DNA of 64,000 nt from Turnera subulata (Eukaryota; Streptophyta; Magnoliopsida; Malpighiales; Passifloraceae). Below, piece after piece: positions 49,387-61,000 of the stretch (positions are counted from its first letter, which is position 1; every line of letters starts with the position of its first letter). The stretch is from assembly GCA_028386065.3 (NCBI GenBank), contig JAKUCV010002163.1, forward strand, positions 1 to 64,000, written 5' to 3'. A model generated the notes under the pieces. It was not told the DNA's origin and did no database searches. It was given only the letters and a program-made list of their open reading frames with translations. The position numbers and the translations under genes were made by a program.

Positions 49387-52000
49387 TCGGGTGCCTCAAC
49401 AATAATAGCACAGCGGAAGCATTTATAAACTCAAAGACATCATATGCAATGCCCGATGCAAACTAATGGATTCGAGTCCTGTCCGAGGGTACACAACAGC
49501 CTGCCTCATATGTTCCTGTACTAAGAAAAAACCAAACTACGTGACCGAGTCACGCAAGCGAGGGTTAAGTCCGAAGTGCTCACCGGGTGAAATCCATAAG
49601 TAAAGATAAATATACAGGCAACCAATAATAACCAAGTCACAATAAACAGCAACAAACAGAAGGTTCTCATAACCCTTAACTGACGGTAACAGATAGAAGG
49701 TACTCTGTTATATCCTAGACACACTAATCCAATTTTGTTAACATGGCCCCTATCATAAGTTAAATGGTGGCTGTCGCCAGGTAGTCAAGCTAGCTAGCCC
49801 GTGGACCCCGCCCTGCTACCTCCACGTAATAACTGACACAAATAGGGAGCAGACCCTAAGCACACTCTCCCCCAGCACCTAAAATAAAAAATTGGTACAG
49901 ACAGGGAGTAGACCCCAAGCACACTCTCCCCCAGCACCATAAATATAAAGACTACCATCAGGCTATTCTAACATTTAAATGTGACTTACTAGATGTCTAA
50001 GTGTTTCCATTTTATTATCTTCTTTTTCTCAACATGTTACTACACTCCTATTAACCGACCATTATTCATTATTCCGAGCAGGCTCGCAGCCTCTCCGCTC
50101 GTCTGGATAATAATCAACAGCTCTTAACCATCGGATTCCACATAATAATGTTCTGGTACTCAAATCATGTCAATCTCACAGACAACAACAACAACGGTAA
50201 ATTTATCATCTCTAATATCATCAACATCAACAACAATCAATACTTTTCACAACAACCATTCACAGCCACAAAAATTAGTATCATACCAGCAATATCACAC
50301 ACAGTAAACAAATGGCAACTTGATATTACGGGCGGTATATAAATATTTACTTATCCTCACCTTAGCCGATAAATTCTTCCGGGAACTCTTCCTCTGGTTC
50401 CGGTTCCACGTGCTCGCTCACGTTATCAAATCCTATGCATAAGTATTAGCAATTACAGAGTCATACAAATGCACAGTAAATATGATATACATATGATTAT
50501 TATTCCGTTAACCATACCCGGGTAATATTCTCGTATAATATTATTTCCGAAATTATATGTATTTTCTTTCTCCACATATTATTATATATCATGTATATTT
50601 TTCCGAGTATTATTTCGGTATTATACTTTAATAATACTCTTCCCAAAATATTTTTATTTAAAATTATTTGTCATAACATATATTCCTTTTCCAAAATTAT
50701 TACCTACTTCCCTTAAAATAATTACGTGACATATATATACTTGCTATGTACCCATATTATGTGTATATTATTGTTCCTATTGTTTCCAAGAATCCCAACT
50801 AAAACCCATTGAAGTTCAGGCCCACTGTCCCAAGACAACAGGCCTAAATCCAAGCCCATTGCCTTGGACCCAGCAGCCATAACCCATGTGTGGGTCATCT
50901 TCAACCTCTAGCTCACCTGCAAAAATGTTGGCGCGGTGGTGACGCGAGGTGAAGCTCATTCCGGCGACACGAGGAAGGAGGAAGGCGGCTACAGGCGCAG
51001 GCTGACGACGTGAGGACGGCGGCGAAGACGCGTGGGTATGGTGGCGCGACTTGCAGCAGCGTCCGACGGTAGAAGAGGAAACGAGCGCGGTGGTGTTTGC
51101 TTCGACAAGCTCGCCTTGGCTGGACGGTGGTGCAACGTCGTTCGGCGCGGCAGAGAGCAGGAAGCGACGCAAACGGAAGCACGAGGTAGAAGGCTTTGCT
51201 GCTGGTGGTTGCTGGCGTTGGGTCGCTGCGTGCGGCGGAGGCGAGGCGGTGGCTTCGGTTTGCAGCGAGTAAGGGCGGCGCGACGGCGAGGCAGGAAGAA
51301 GAGAGAGAGAAGGTGGCGCGGTGGCGATGAGGTGGTGATGGTGGTCTCAGGCGGCGTGCAGGTGCGTGTGGTGGGTGGCTCAGTGGTGGAGGTTCACGCG
51401 TGAAGAGGAGGAGGAAGAAGAAAAGAAATGGGTGTGGGGTTGTTTCTTATTTTTTCTCTCTTTTTTTTTATATCCTGATTTGGTTTTGTGGGTGAGTTGT
51501 AGTGGGTTTGTGTTATGTGTTTTGCAGCAGGAGGAAGATGACACTGGGTTTGTGTGTGGCATGCAGAAAAAACTTTTTTTTTTTTATCCAGAAGAGAAGA
51601 AACCATTAGTTGTGGCAGACAAACGGAAAAAGGAAAAAATGGTATAAAGGTGTCGGTGTAACGTTAAATTTGAGGAGAATTATGGGGTTACTGTGTATGT
51701 GCATGATTGAGTAAGAGAGAATCCAACCCAACAAAATGTCTCTTATGCCCTTCTTCCTTTTTTTAGTTTTCAAACTACACAAGGGGCGTAATTGTCTTTT
51801 CGCAGCTTTCCAAACTGGAAAAATTCCAACCTGTCCCGGAAAAACCGCAAAAATATCCCCAACGTGAAACAAGGCTCGTTTTGGGATTCAACGCTCGATT
51901 TACCTTGAATTAATTACCAAAGATTAATTCATTCGGTAAATTATTATGTAAAGACTTTTACAGTCTGGTAAAAATACAAATTTTTACCCGGGCTGTTACA
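49387..52000 (-). repeat. Element D 3' LTR, proximal piece
   Basis: Continues from 40737; ends CCCGGGCTGTTACA. Shares landmarks with the element A LTR: CTAGCTAGCCCGTGGACCCC, GAGCAGGCTCGCAGCCTCTC, a GC-rich island at 50930-51400, and the terminal hairpins at 51890-51995. Confidence 0.82.
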
Positions 52001-52145
52001 TTCTACCCACCTTAAAAAGAATTTCCTCCCCGAAATTCCTTGTCTTATCCGTGGGTCCTACCACAATAGGCTTCTGATACACTCTTCCAGTTGTCCGAAC
52101 TCAACACGATATCCCGTTTATACCCTTACGCGTCTCTGGCTCCCT

Positions 52146-52153
52146 TATAAAAA
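52146..52153 (+). promoter_or_regulatory. TATA box of antisense gene alpha, element D
   Basis: TATAAAAA in context CCTTATAAAAACCAAACCTCA; first T 42 nt before the ATG at 52188. Confidence 0.75.
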
Positions 52154-52187
52154 CCAAACCTCAAAACCTGGCAACTTACTCTCTGCC

Positions 52188-52586
52188 ATGGACTCACCAA
52201 TAAGAACTCGAACTGCCTCTGACTCAGAGGAGTTGAGTTATACTGGTGGTGTTAATCCCTTTAAGGACTCCGATGAAGAACAACCGAAGAAACGCTTCAA
52301 GACAAACATCATCTGTCTCAAGGAACATATGGTCGTCTCCAGGAGACAGCGAAAGAAACCTATCGGCAAGGAGGAGCCTTTCGGTCGCAAGGATGCTGAT
52401 GATAGGGAGGACAAGACAACTGCTCCCAGCGATACATCTCTGCAGACACTGAAGCATCTAAACGCTTCACTGGAGAAGGTCAGCTCGGTGGTGATGCAGA
52501 TCGAACTGGCATGTATGGGACTCTCCTCTCAGATCGAGAACGATCAAAAACTTGTAAAAGACTTAGAGAAGCAAATAAATCCTTAG
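52188..52586 (+). CDS. Antisense gene alpha of element D: basic coiled-coil-like protein, 132 aa
   Basis: The most diverged of the three copies, but its differences in length are whole codons (mainly a 7-residue insertion around EEPFGRK), and the frame is open. It keeps the MDSPxRxRTxSDSE start, QPKKRFKTNI, a second basic patch (RRQRKK), and the C-terminal heptads LNASLEKVSSVVMQIELA and LVKDLEKQI. The ATG lies 187 bp from the PPT/LTR junction. Antisense to element D. Divergence with frame maintenance argues for past selection on the protein rather than recent copying. Function unknown. Confidence 0.78.
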   Translation: MDSPIRTRTASDSEELSYTGGVNPFKDSDEEQPKKRFKTNIICLKEHMVVSRRQRKKPIGKEEPFGRKDADDREDKTTAPSDTSLQTLKHLNASLEKVSSVVMQIELACMGLSSQIENDQKLVKDLEKQINP

Positions 52587-53478
52587 AGTACTCCTTCTCT
52601 ATGTAATATGTTATAAAAAATAAAGTGGTTGTTTTTATTAAAACAAAACCTTTTACTAATTATAATTCAAAAACGTATATAGCGGAAATGAAATATTTTA
52701 AGGCAACATAAAAACCAACAGAAAGGATAAAAAACAACAGAAAGGAAATAAACCAAACCCTTTTTAATGATACGAAAACATATAAGCTAGAAGTAGGACA
52801 AACATTTAAGGCAAAACCAATAAGAAGGAAGTAAAACCAATCACAAAGAAGTTAAAATAAAACTTGTGTTTCTTAACCAGCGCTCTAGATCGGTCACATA
52901 AGCCCTCGATTCTGAGCATTGCAACTTGCTGTTGCTATCAGAGATGTCGGTTCTCTACGTGAAAACATCGTTCGTTATCTCACAAGGCAATGATGACGTC
53001 ACTAACACGTGTCGATCAACTGAAAGAATCGGCAACCACTTGTCCATAAACTCTACAAGAGCGAAAACGTCTTCCGGGATTCGTATCCCTCCATAATGTC
53101 GAAATAGGAGCAACCTGTCACACATGCACTCTACTCGAGGTATGGTCCCATCAACCTGGTCACAACGGTCACGGATGCATGTGATAAAAGATGTACAAAG
53201 TATAGAAAACCCATAAAAAGAAACGCCAAGATAGCCTTGGGGAAAGAAAATTGTGAGATGGAAAAGAGCTGAAAAACACTCGTGTTTGTAGCTAGAAAAC
53301 ATACAAAGTGATGAAGCAATAAATGAGGCAACGACAGAATTTTCAAAAAGCAACTCCTTGAAGAATGAAAACGGTTTGGAGTTTTGTAGGAAGAAATCTG
53401 CTTTTCCAATCTCCGAAAAAATCTTTTAGACTTTCCCGGGGATAGGTGGGGTATAAACTTTGAAAAACAGATAATCAT
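52587..53478. other. Interior of element D after gene alpha, up to chromovirus E
   Basis: 52885-53195 matches 20470-20790 of element A. TATAAAC at 53452-53458 corresponds to the TATA box of gene beta in A; E is inserted at 53479, before any beta coding sequence. A 132-codon minus-strand frame at 52955-53353 (containing CIRDRCDQVDGT and RVECMCD) is closed by a stop in element A and is therefore not called as a gene. Confidence 0.55.
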
Positions 53479-56400
53479 TGTAACGCCCCGAATTTTCATA
53501 ATTTATTTTATGGAATTTTCAAAATTTTTATTCCAACTTTACCCTCGAGGAATTTCCGGATTTTTGGACTAGGAAAATAAATTATTTTACTTTGGTTGTA
53601 TTGGAAATAAGTCGTTAGTATGGCGGGTACGATCTTCGTTGGAGTAAAATCGGATCTTGGAGTTGAAACTCGAGGTTGGGTGTAGTTTTAACTAAAACTA
53701 CGTAGTTTTGAGGTAGTTAAAAAAAAATAAAAAAAGAAAACATCAGCCTAAGTGCGCATTGACCAGGGGAAGAGTTGACCGCACTTTAAGACAAAGCGAC
53801 ATCGTTTTGTCTAGCCGGCCAACCCTAAAACCCCTTCCCTCTTCTTTTCTTTTTCTTCTTTCTCTCCTTTCTCTTTCGCGCTGCCAACCCTATTTCTTCC
53901 TCCTATGACTCTCTCCCGTACCAACTGCCCTCGACCTCCTCTCCTCAAATCGTGAAGGGATTCCCTTCTTCCCTCTTCTCTTCTCTCGTTCGAACACACA
54001 ACGCCGCCGCACCCATAAGCCAGGAAGTTGGCTTTGCGCCGCGTCGAGGACGAGACACACGGCAGCCGAGGACCAACGACGGAGAACTCGAGGATCGAGT
54101 CCGGCTTTTGCCGGCGTTGTACCGGTAAGCCGCTGCACTTCCTCTCTTCCTCTATTTCTTTTCTTTTTGTTGTTCGTGGTTGTTATTCTCGATTTGGTGG
54201 ATTAACCCCGATTTGGGTTTGTTTGGGTGGCGGTCGTGTCGGTTGTTTGTGTGTGGTGGGTTCAGTCTGTATTGCTGGTGGCCGGCGATGGTTGCTGTCG
54301 CGCGGTGGTTCCTGGATGTTGGTGCGTAGGGTTGGATTGGTGGCGCTGTGTGTTTTGTTGGTGATGGGTGGTCGGGTCTGCGGTGGTTCGGCTGGGTTCG
54401 AGGCTGCAGGTGTTGTTCCGAGCAAGGAGTCGGGTTTTTGGACAGGCACGGTGTGGTGCTGCTCAACGGATCCGGGCGGCTTGGGCAGTGTCTTTCCAGT
54501 AAGCATTTCCGGCATTTCTTTTTTTCGTTTTAGTTTCCTCGTGTGGTTTGGTTGCTGTTATTGAGTTGTTGAATTGGTTTTAGGCGGTGGCAGATTCGTT
54601 GGGGTTGTTGTTGGGCTTTGTTTTTGATTTTCCGGCAAGGTCAACGGAATCTGGCGAGCTTGGGAATATTCCGGCGAGGCTCGGTTACTGTTCCGGCTAG
54701 TATGATTCATTTTCCGGTGGAACGGGGAAAACTTCTTCGGCATTCCACGGTATTGCCCGAAATGGTGTATTTTAATTTTGTACACGGCATGTATTATTCT
54801 TTTCTGGATTTGGGTTATGTACTAAGTATGTATAGTAGTAACCGAGAATGGGAGTGAGTGTGTGTGGCCGGGAATGGATCGACACGAGTAGAACCTTATG
54901 TCAAAAGTACTTGGGCTCGGGGATGACTGTAGAATGGTATGTAGGTAAAAGCCGGGCCCAGGCCCGACTAACTAACTGTAAAGGTCTTAAGATGATTTAT
55001 GGACTAAAGATATGGGCTTGAGGCCCATTGACATAATTGGATAACCTTTGGACTTGAGTAACGGGCTTTAAGCCTAACTTCATAATGGGCTTTAGGCCCG
55101 AGATTCGGTTTTGGACTTAGATGGGCTTAAGGCCGGTGAACCTTAGGACCTGATCATTGGAGTTTAGGTGAGAGAACACCTTTGATGGACTTGGACCCTG
55201 AAACCTCATAATCTACTAACTAGGGTCGGGATTTACTCAGTTGAGCATATTAGTATCATGCATGCACGGTTCATTATAATTGTTTTGTAATTGTTGTGTG
55301 TGTCAGTATTCAGGCACGGGTAATACCTCGGGAGCTGGAGGATCTGTCTTGGTGAAACCTCCACAAAATAATCGTCGCTGAGGTGATTTTATAAGTCTTT
55401 TTATGTCTGTATGCATGTGCTTGTTGGTTTGGTTTGTTTGATTTGCATGCCTTGTTTGCTAACATGCCATGATCTGTATTGTGTGCCTGTGTGTTGCTAT
55501 TTGCCGGATGAGCATGACTTTTAACTGTTATGAGATATAACATGTGATATGATTTTGGGTTATCTGTGTGATGTGATGTGGGTTGGAGACCCAGATGATG
55601 ATTTGATGAATAATTCACACAACCCTGGTAAATCTTATCATTTGGCACACATGAACTCTTAAGTAAAAATAAGAATAATATACAATAAAAGATATACTAC
55701 TGTGGGCTGATGACCGGTTGGTTCGAGCGGGAAGTGATACACCACGGGATTGCATGCGGGTTAGCATGGTACATGCGGTTTAGTATATGGGTCTGTGATG
55801 ACCGGTTCTACCTCCCTCCTTCTACCTCCCCCTTCTACCTCCCTCTTTCTCTCTGTTTGTCTCCCTCTCTCTCTCTGTGTGGTTATATTTGGGCTATATG
55901 CCATGTTATATTGGGCTTACGCCCTGGTTGTGTCATGAGACGGGACCGAGCTCGACGCACACAGTAGGGGGCCCTGAATAATAAATATATAATAATGAAA
56001 TTAACACACAAACAGATGTAAAATATAAACTATTTGCTTATGTGTTGATGGCATGTTGGTACTGGTTATTGTGTGTTTGCTTACTTGTGCTAGTTTCTCT
56101 ACTCTCCTTTGGAGCTTGCCTTGCACTCTTACATGATTAGATTTATACTGCTCACTGAGTAGGCGGCTCACATAATCGCCACCGTTGTTTTCCAGACTCT
56201 TAGTTAGAGGGCTGCTACTCTTTTCATTTCCGAAGTACGGACATGGATATCCCAGCAGGTAGCTGTGCTTCTTCTCCCGGTTGGATCCATAGAGCCGACA
56301 TGCATATCGTTTTCTTCTTTCTTTTTTTTTTATTTTATCTTTGTCTTCTGCTGCATTGGATTTCGTTGAGATGTCATTCTTGATTTTGATTACATTGTCG

Positions 56401-56623
56401 GTGGTTTGCCGGGGTTTGATACTTGATGTTGTTTCGGCTGTTTGTCGGGTTGATTTATGGCTTGATAAGCCGGATTACTCTTGATCTTTATGACATCTCA
56501 GTTTATTAAGATTTTCAGTTAATGTTTATACATAACGTTTTGGAATTGGTTGACGTTACCCGGGTTCAGGGGCAATTTGGTCAATTATTAGTATTTTTGA
56601 TAATTTGGGGCACGGGTGTTTCA
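53479..56623 (+). repeat. 5' LTR of element E
   Basis: 3145 bp, TGTAACGCCCC..GTTTCA. It has a GC-rich stretch at 54000-54500 and GGGCTT-rich phrases at about 54950-55140. The 3' LTR matches closely but lacks about 125 bp corresponding to 54483-54605 and about 35 bp further on. Confidence 0.9.
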
Positions 56624-56626
56624 GCT

Positions 56627-56637
56627 TGGTAGCGGAG
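56627..56637 (+). other. Primer-binding site of element E
   Basis: TGGTAGCGGAG, four bases after the LTR end; the same core as in element A. Confidence 0.75.
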
Positions 56638-56768
56638 TAGGCTTCAGATCCTTGGTCTTAAAAGTGTTTTAAACTTTTCTTTCAAGGTGATTTATGTGTT
56701 TAAGCCTATTTCCTGATTTATAACTTTAAAAGTGTTTTTGACCCATTTGCATTCTTATAGGCGCCGAT

Positions 56769-58085
56769 ATGGATCACCAGGGGCAGCACAATGCTGAGGA
56801 TGATGCCGCTACTCATGTCTCTGACAATGTGTCGGTGATGCAGGTTCCCGTTGGTCAGGGGAACAATAATTAAGCAGGGAATGAAGCTGCAGGTGGAGGA
56901 GAACAGAATGTAGTGCCACCCGTACCGCCTGTTATGGACCTAGCGTTCCAGCAGTATCAGGCTTTCTTACAGTGGCAACAGTTCCAGCAGTTTCAGCAGC
57001 AGCAGCAGGGTACCCAACCGGTAGCATCTGTTGTGGCAGGTGGTATGGAGAGTGGATATAAGCATATGGATAAGTCGGCAGCAAGGAATTCTCGGGTGAG
57101 GAGGGTGAAGCCAAGGAGTCTGATGATTAGTTCCGCCAGGTGGAGAATGTTCTGGAGAAGTTCACTTGTGCACCTGAGCACAGGGCTCGATTTGCGGCAT
57201 ATAAGTTCACGAGTTATGCATTGACATGGTGGCAGGAACTTGTGGCCAACTTACCGAGGCCGGTGGAGATGCCTTGGGAGGATTTCAGGGAGAAATTCTA
57301 CAAGGAGTTTCTCACTGTTGGTTTTCTGGAAGGGCAGAAAAAGCAGTTTCTGGAGGTGAAGCAGGGGCCAGATGAGTCGGTACCAGCATTAAAGATCCGA
57401 TTCAACATCCTTATATCCTATGCCAAGGAGTTTGTGCCCGATGAGGTGGCTAAGTGTAGGCAGTTCGTTAGCGCCCTACGCACTGATTTGGCGATAGCAG
57501 TGGCTGGTGGTAGGCACAAGACTTCGGAGGCTGTTTGTGAGGCTGCTTTTGATACTGAGAGAGTTCAATTGATGGGGAAGGGGGCTCGGGCAGCCGAGCA
57601 GAGAAAGCAGTCATCTGCTACTGGACAGAAGAGGCAGTATTCTGATGCCGGAGATGCAGACTATTCTGGTGGACAGGGTTCTTCTTACCGAGGTTCGAAG
57701 AAGTCCTGAGGGCAGAACTATCAGGGTGGACCAAGCAGATCCTCGGGAGGACGGTCCTATCAGTCTGGATCTCAGGGACGGGGTTCCTCGATACGATTTT
57801 CGGGTACATGTTGGTATTGTAATAAGCCGGGACACCAAAAGTCAGCTTGTTACAAGTGGATTAAGGATAGTGGTAGCAGTGGGTCCCAGTATACAGTGCA
57901 GAGTTCTGTGGCCAGTGATGCTGTTTCTTCAGGTCCCAGCAGGGGTGGCGGACAGCAGGGTCGAGGTCGTGGGGTACTGGAGCTTCGAACTGCGGGGGTG
58001 CGACTCAGTCTGCTGCAGCTCCTAGGGTTTATGCCATCACCCGGGAGGAGGCTGTTGATGCTCCAGAGGTTATAGCAGGTACCTT
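56769..58085 (+). pseudogene. Chromovirus E gag with CCHC zinc knuckle, broken
   Basis: ATG at 56769; an in-frame TAA at 56871; the same frame continues through a Q-rich stretch (WQQFQQFQQQQQ). A frame change near 57090-57140 leads to the retrotransposon gag domain (ALTWWQELVANLPRP, WEDFREKFYKEF, LISYAKEFVPDE) and a TGA at 57707-57709. The zinc knuckle CWYCNKPGHQKSAC follows in the same frame at 57809-57850. Gag forms the particle and packages RNA. Two nonsense codons and at least one frameshift prevent full-length Gag. Confidence 0.88.
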
Positions 58086-61000
58086 TATGGTTTTTGGTCA
58101 GTATGCACATGCTTTAGTTGATCTAGGCTCAACACACTCTTTTGTATCACGTGCATTCATGACCATGCATAACATAGAGGATGATAACTTAAGTAGACCT
58201 CTGAGAGTCCGTTTACCCACAGGTGATATAGTAGTTGTTGATCGGGTTTGTAGAGATGTATTGATAGAGTATGATAGTGAGAGTTTTCCTTCTGATCTTG
58301 CTATCATGGACTTGGGAGAGTTTGATGTTATCTTAGGCATGGATAGGTTGTCCAGACACCAGGCAGTGGTTGGGGCGAAGATTGGTGTTCGTTGGAGAAC
58401 AAAGAGACCTATCGGCGTGTTGTATCTCGGCCATTCAAGCTTTCACGATGATCCGAGAGGGCTGTGATGCTTTTCTAGCTTATGTGGTCGACTCGTCGGT
58501 GCCAGTACCTGGAGTGAAGGATATTTCGAATGTTCTGGAGTTTCCTGATGTATTTCCTGATGACTTACCCGGGTTGCCTCCGGAGTGGGAGGTGGAGTAT
58601 ACAGTTGACTTGGTACCGGGAGTTGCACCTATTTCTATACCGCCCTACAGAATGGCTCCGACAGAACTTCAGGAGCTGAAGAAACAGCTGGAGGAGTTAT
58701 TGGATAAGGGTTTTATTAGACCGAGCATCTTACCTTGGGGTGCCCCGGTCTTGTTTGTGAATAAGAAGGATGGTAGTATGCGGATGTGTGTGGACTATAG
58801 GCAGTTGAACAAGGTGACTGTGAAGAACAAGTATCCTTTGCCTAGGATCGATGACTTGTTCGATCAGTTGCAGGGTGCATCTGTATTCTCGAAGATTGAC
58901 TTGCGATCTGGTTACCATCAGGTTCGGATTGCAGAGCAAGACATACCGAAGACTGCATTCCGCACTCGGTATGGTCATTATGAGTTTGTGGTTGTTCCGT
59001 TTGGTTTGACGAATGCACCGGCAGTGTTCATGTGTATGATGCAACAGGTCTTCCATGAATTTCTAGACCGGTTTGTGGTAGTGTTAATCGATGATATTCT
59101 GGTCTACTCGAGTAGTAAGGCGGAACATGAGGACCACTTGAGACAGGTTTTGCAGAGGTTGAGAGAAGAACAGCTCTGTGCCAAGCTCAGCAAGTGTGAG
59201 TTTTAGTTGGATGAGGTCGCGTTTCTGGGGCATATTGTGTCCGGTGAGGGTATTAAGGTAGACCCAGCTAAGATTAAGGCGGCCATGGAATGGGAGCCAC
59301 CGAAAAATGTACCTGAGATACGGAGTTTTCTTGGACTTGCTGGTTATTACCGGAGGTTCATTGAGGGTTTTTCCTTGATAGCGGGTCCCATGACAAAACT
59401 GTTGAGGAAAGACTGTACCTTTGTTTGGGATGATCGTTGCCAGAAGAGTTTTGAGGAGCTGAAGAGTCGGTTGACTTCTGCACCGATTTTGACTGTTCCG
59501 AGACCCGGAGTGGAGTACACGGTGTTCAGTGATGCTTATGGTTTGGGCTTGGGATGTGTTTTGATGCAGGAGGGTCGGGTGATTGCTTATGCCTCCAGGC
59601 AGTTAAGAACTCATGAGAAAAACTATCCGACCTATGATCTGGAGTTAGCTGCTGCGGTCTTTGCTTTGAAAATCTGGAGACACCATCTGTACGGTGAGAA
59701 GTGTCGGATTTTCATAGATCATAAGAGTTTGAAGTATATCATGACCCAAAGGGAGCTTAATATGAGGCAGAGACGCTGGATTGAGCTTCTTAAGGATTAT
59801 GATTGTACTATCGAGTACCATCCAGGCAAGGCCAATGTTGTTGCAAATGCATTGAGCCGGAAGAGAGTGGCTTCTGTGGATGAGGACCCAATTTCTTATG
59901 CTTTGCCTTCCTTGGTGAAGCTGAGGTCGTTGGATGCACAGTTGGAGGTGGATGTTACTAGGGCATTGTTAGCCAGTTTGAGCATCTGGCCGACCTTGCG
60001 GGATAAGATCATTGAGTTGCAGTTTGGTGATCCTCTTCTATCAGAGTTGCGAGACAAGGCTCATAGGGGAGAGAGTTTTAGTTTCTATGTCCGGGAGGAT
60101 GGTGCTTTGATGACCGGTGATCGGTTGAGTGTTCCGGATGTCGATGATATGAGAAGATGGATCATAGATGAAGCGCATAATGCGCCATATGCTATGCATC
60201 CGGGTAGCACCAAAATGTACCAGAAATTGAAGAGTCATTATTGGTGGCCCGGGATGAAGAAGGATGTTGCGGATTTTGTGGCTCGTTGTATAACTTGTCA
60301 GCAGGTGAAAGCCGAGCATCAGGCTCCTGCCGGTAAGTTGAGATCTTTGACTGTTCCACAGTGGAAGTGGGAGCATATCACTATGGACTTTGTGATTGGG
60401 TTATCGAGGACCCGGGGTCGGCATGATGCCATCTGGGTCATTGTTGACTGGTTGACCAAGTCAACTCATTTCTTTTCGATTCAGCAGACAGATACAATGG
60501 ATAAGCTGGCGAGGTTGTATGTTTCGGGCATTGTCCGTCTACATGGGGTTCCACTATCCATTGTGTCGGACAGGGATCCGAGGTTTACTTCCCACTTCTG
60601 GAAGAGTTTACAGTCAGCTTTGGGTACTAAGCTGAATTTCAGTACTGCATTCCATCCGCAGATCGATGGACAATCGGAGAGAACTATACAGACACTGGAG
60701 GATATGCTTAGAGCTTGTGTGCTCAACTTTAGTGGTTCTTGGGATGAGACATTACCGTTAGTTGAGTTTGCCTATAACAACGGGTATCACTACAGTATCG
60801 GTATGGCGCCCTATGAGGCTTTGTATGGGCAGAAGTGTCGTAGTCCGATCTGTTGGGATGAGGAAGGTCTGAGACAGGTGGTTGGTCCGGACCTAGTCCA
60901 GGAGACTGTTGATCAGATCGAGGTGGTTAAGCAGTGTATGAGATGTAAGTTTCCCTAGAGCTATTATGACACTCATAACAAGCACAATATGAAGCAGAAA

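Larger units (their letters stand above)
40603..53478 (-). mobile_element. Element D: non-autonomous long-LTR retrotransposon, nested host of C
   Basis: The minus-strand 3' LTR is in two pieces, 40603-40737 and 49387-52000, separated by element C. PPT at 52013-52001, then interior 52001-53478 with antisense gene alpha (52188-52586) and the conserved block up to a second TATA box. The interior is then interrupted by chromovirus E at 53479. Its PBS and 5' LTR should lie beyond the window, past the other side of E. No gag or pol is seen in the visible interior. Confidence 0.8.

Noticed and set aside
52955..53353. 132-codon minus-strand frame (CIRDRC..) in element D as a sense gene
   Set aside because: The matching region of element A has a stop in this frame, so conservation as a protein is not supported.
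54028..54564. 178-codon plus-strand frame in the LTR of E, partly repeated at 63475-63813
   Set aside because: Both LTR copies have different frame ends after small indels, no domain is recognisable, and opposite-strand frames are equally long.
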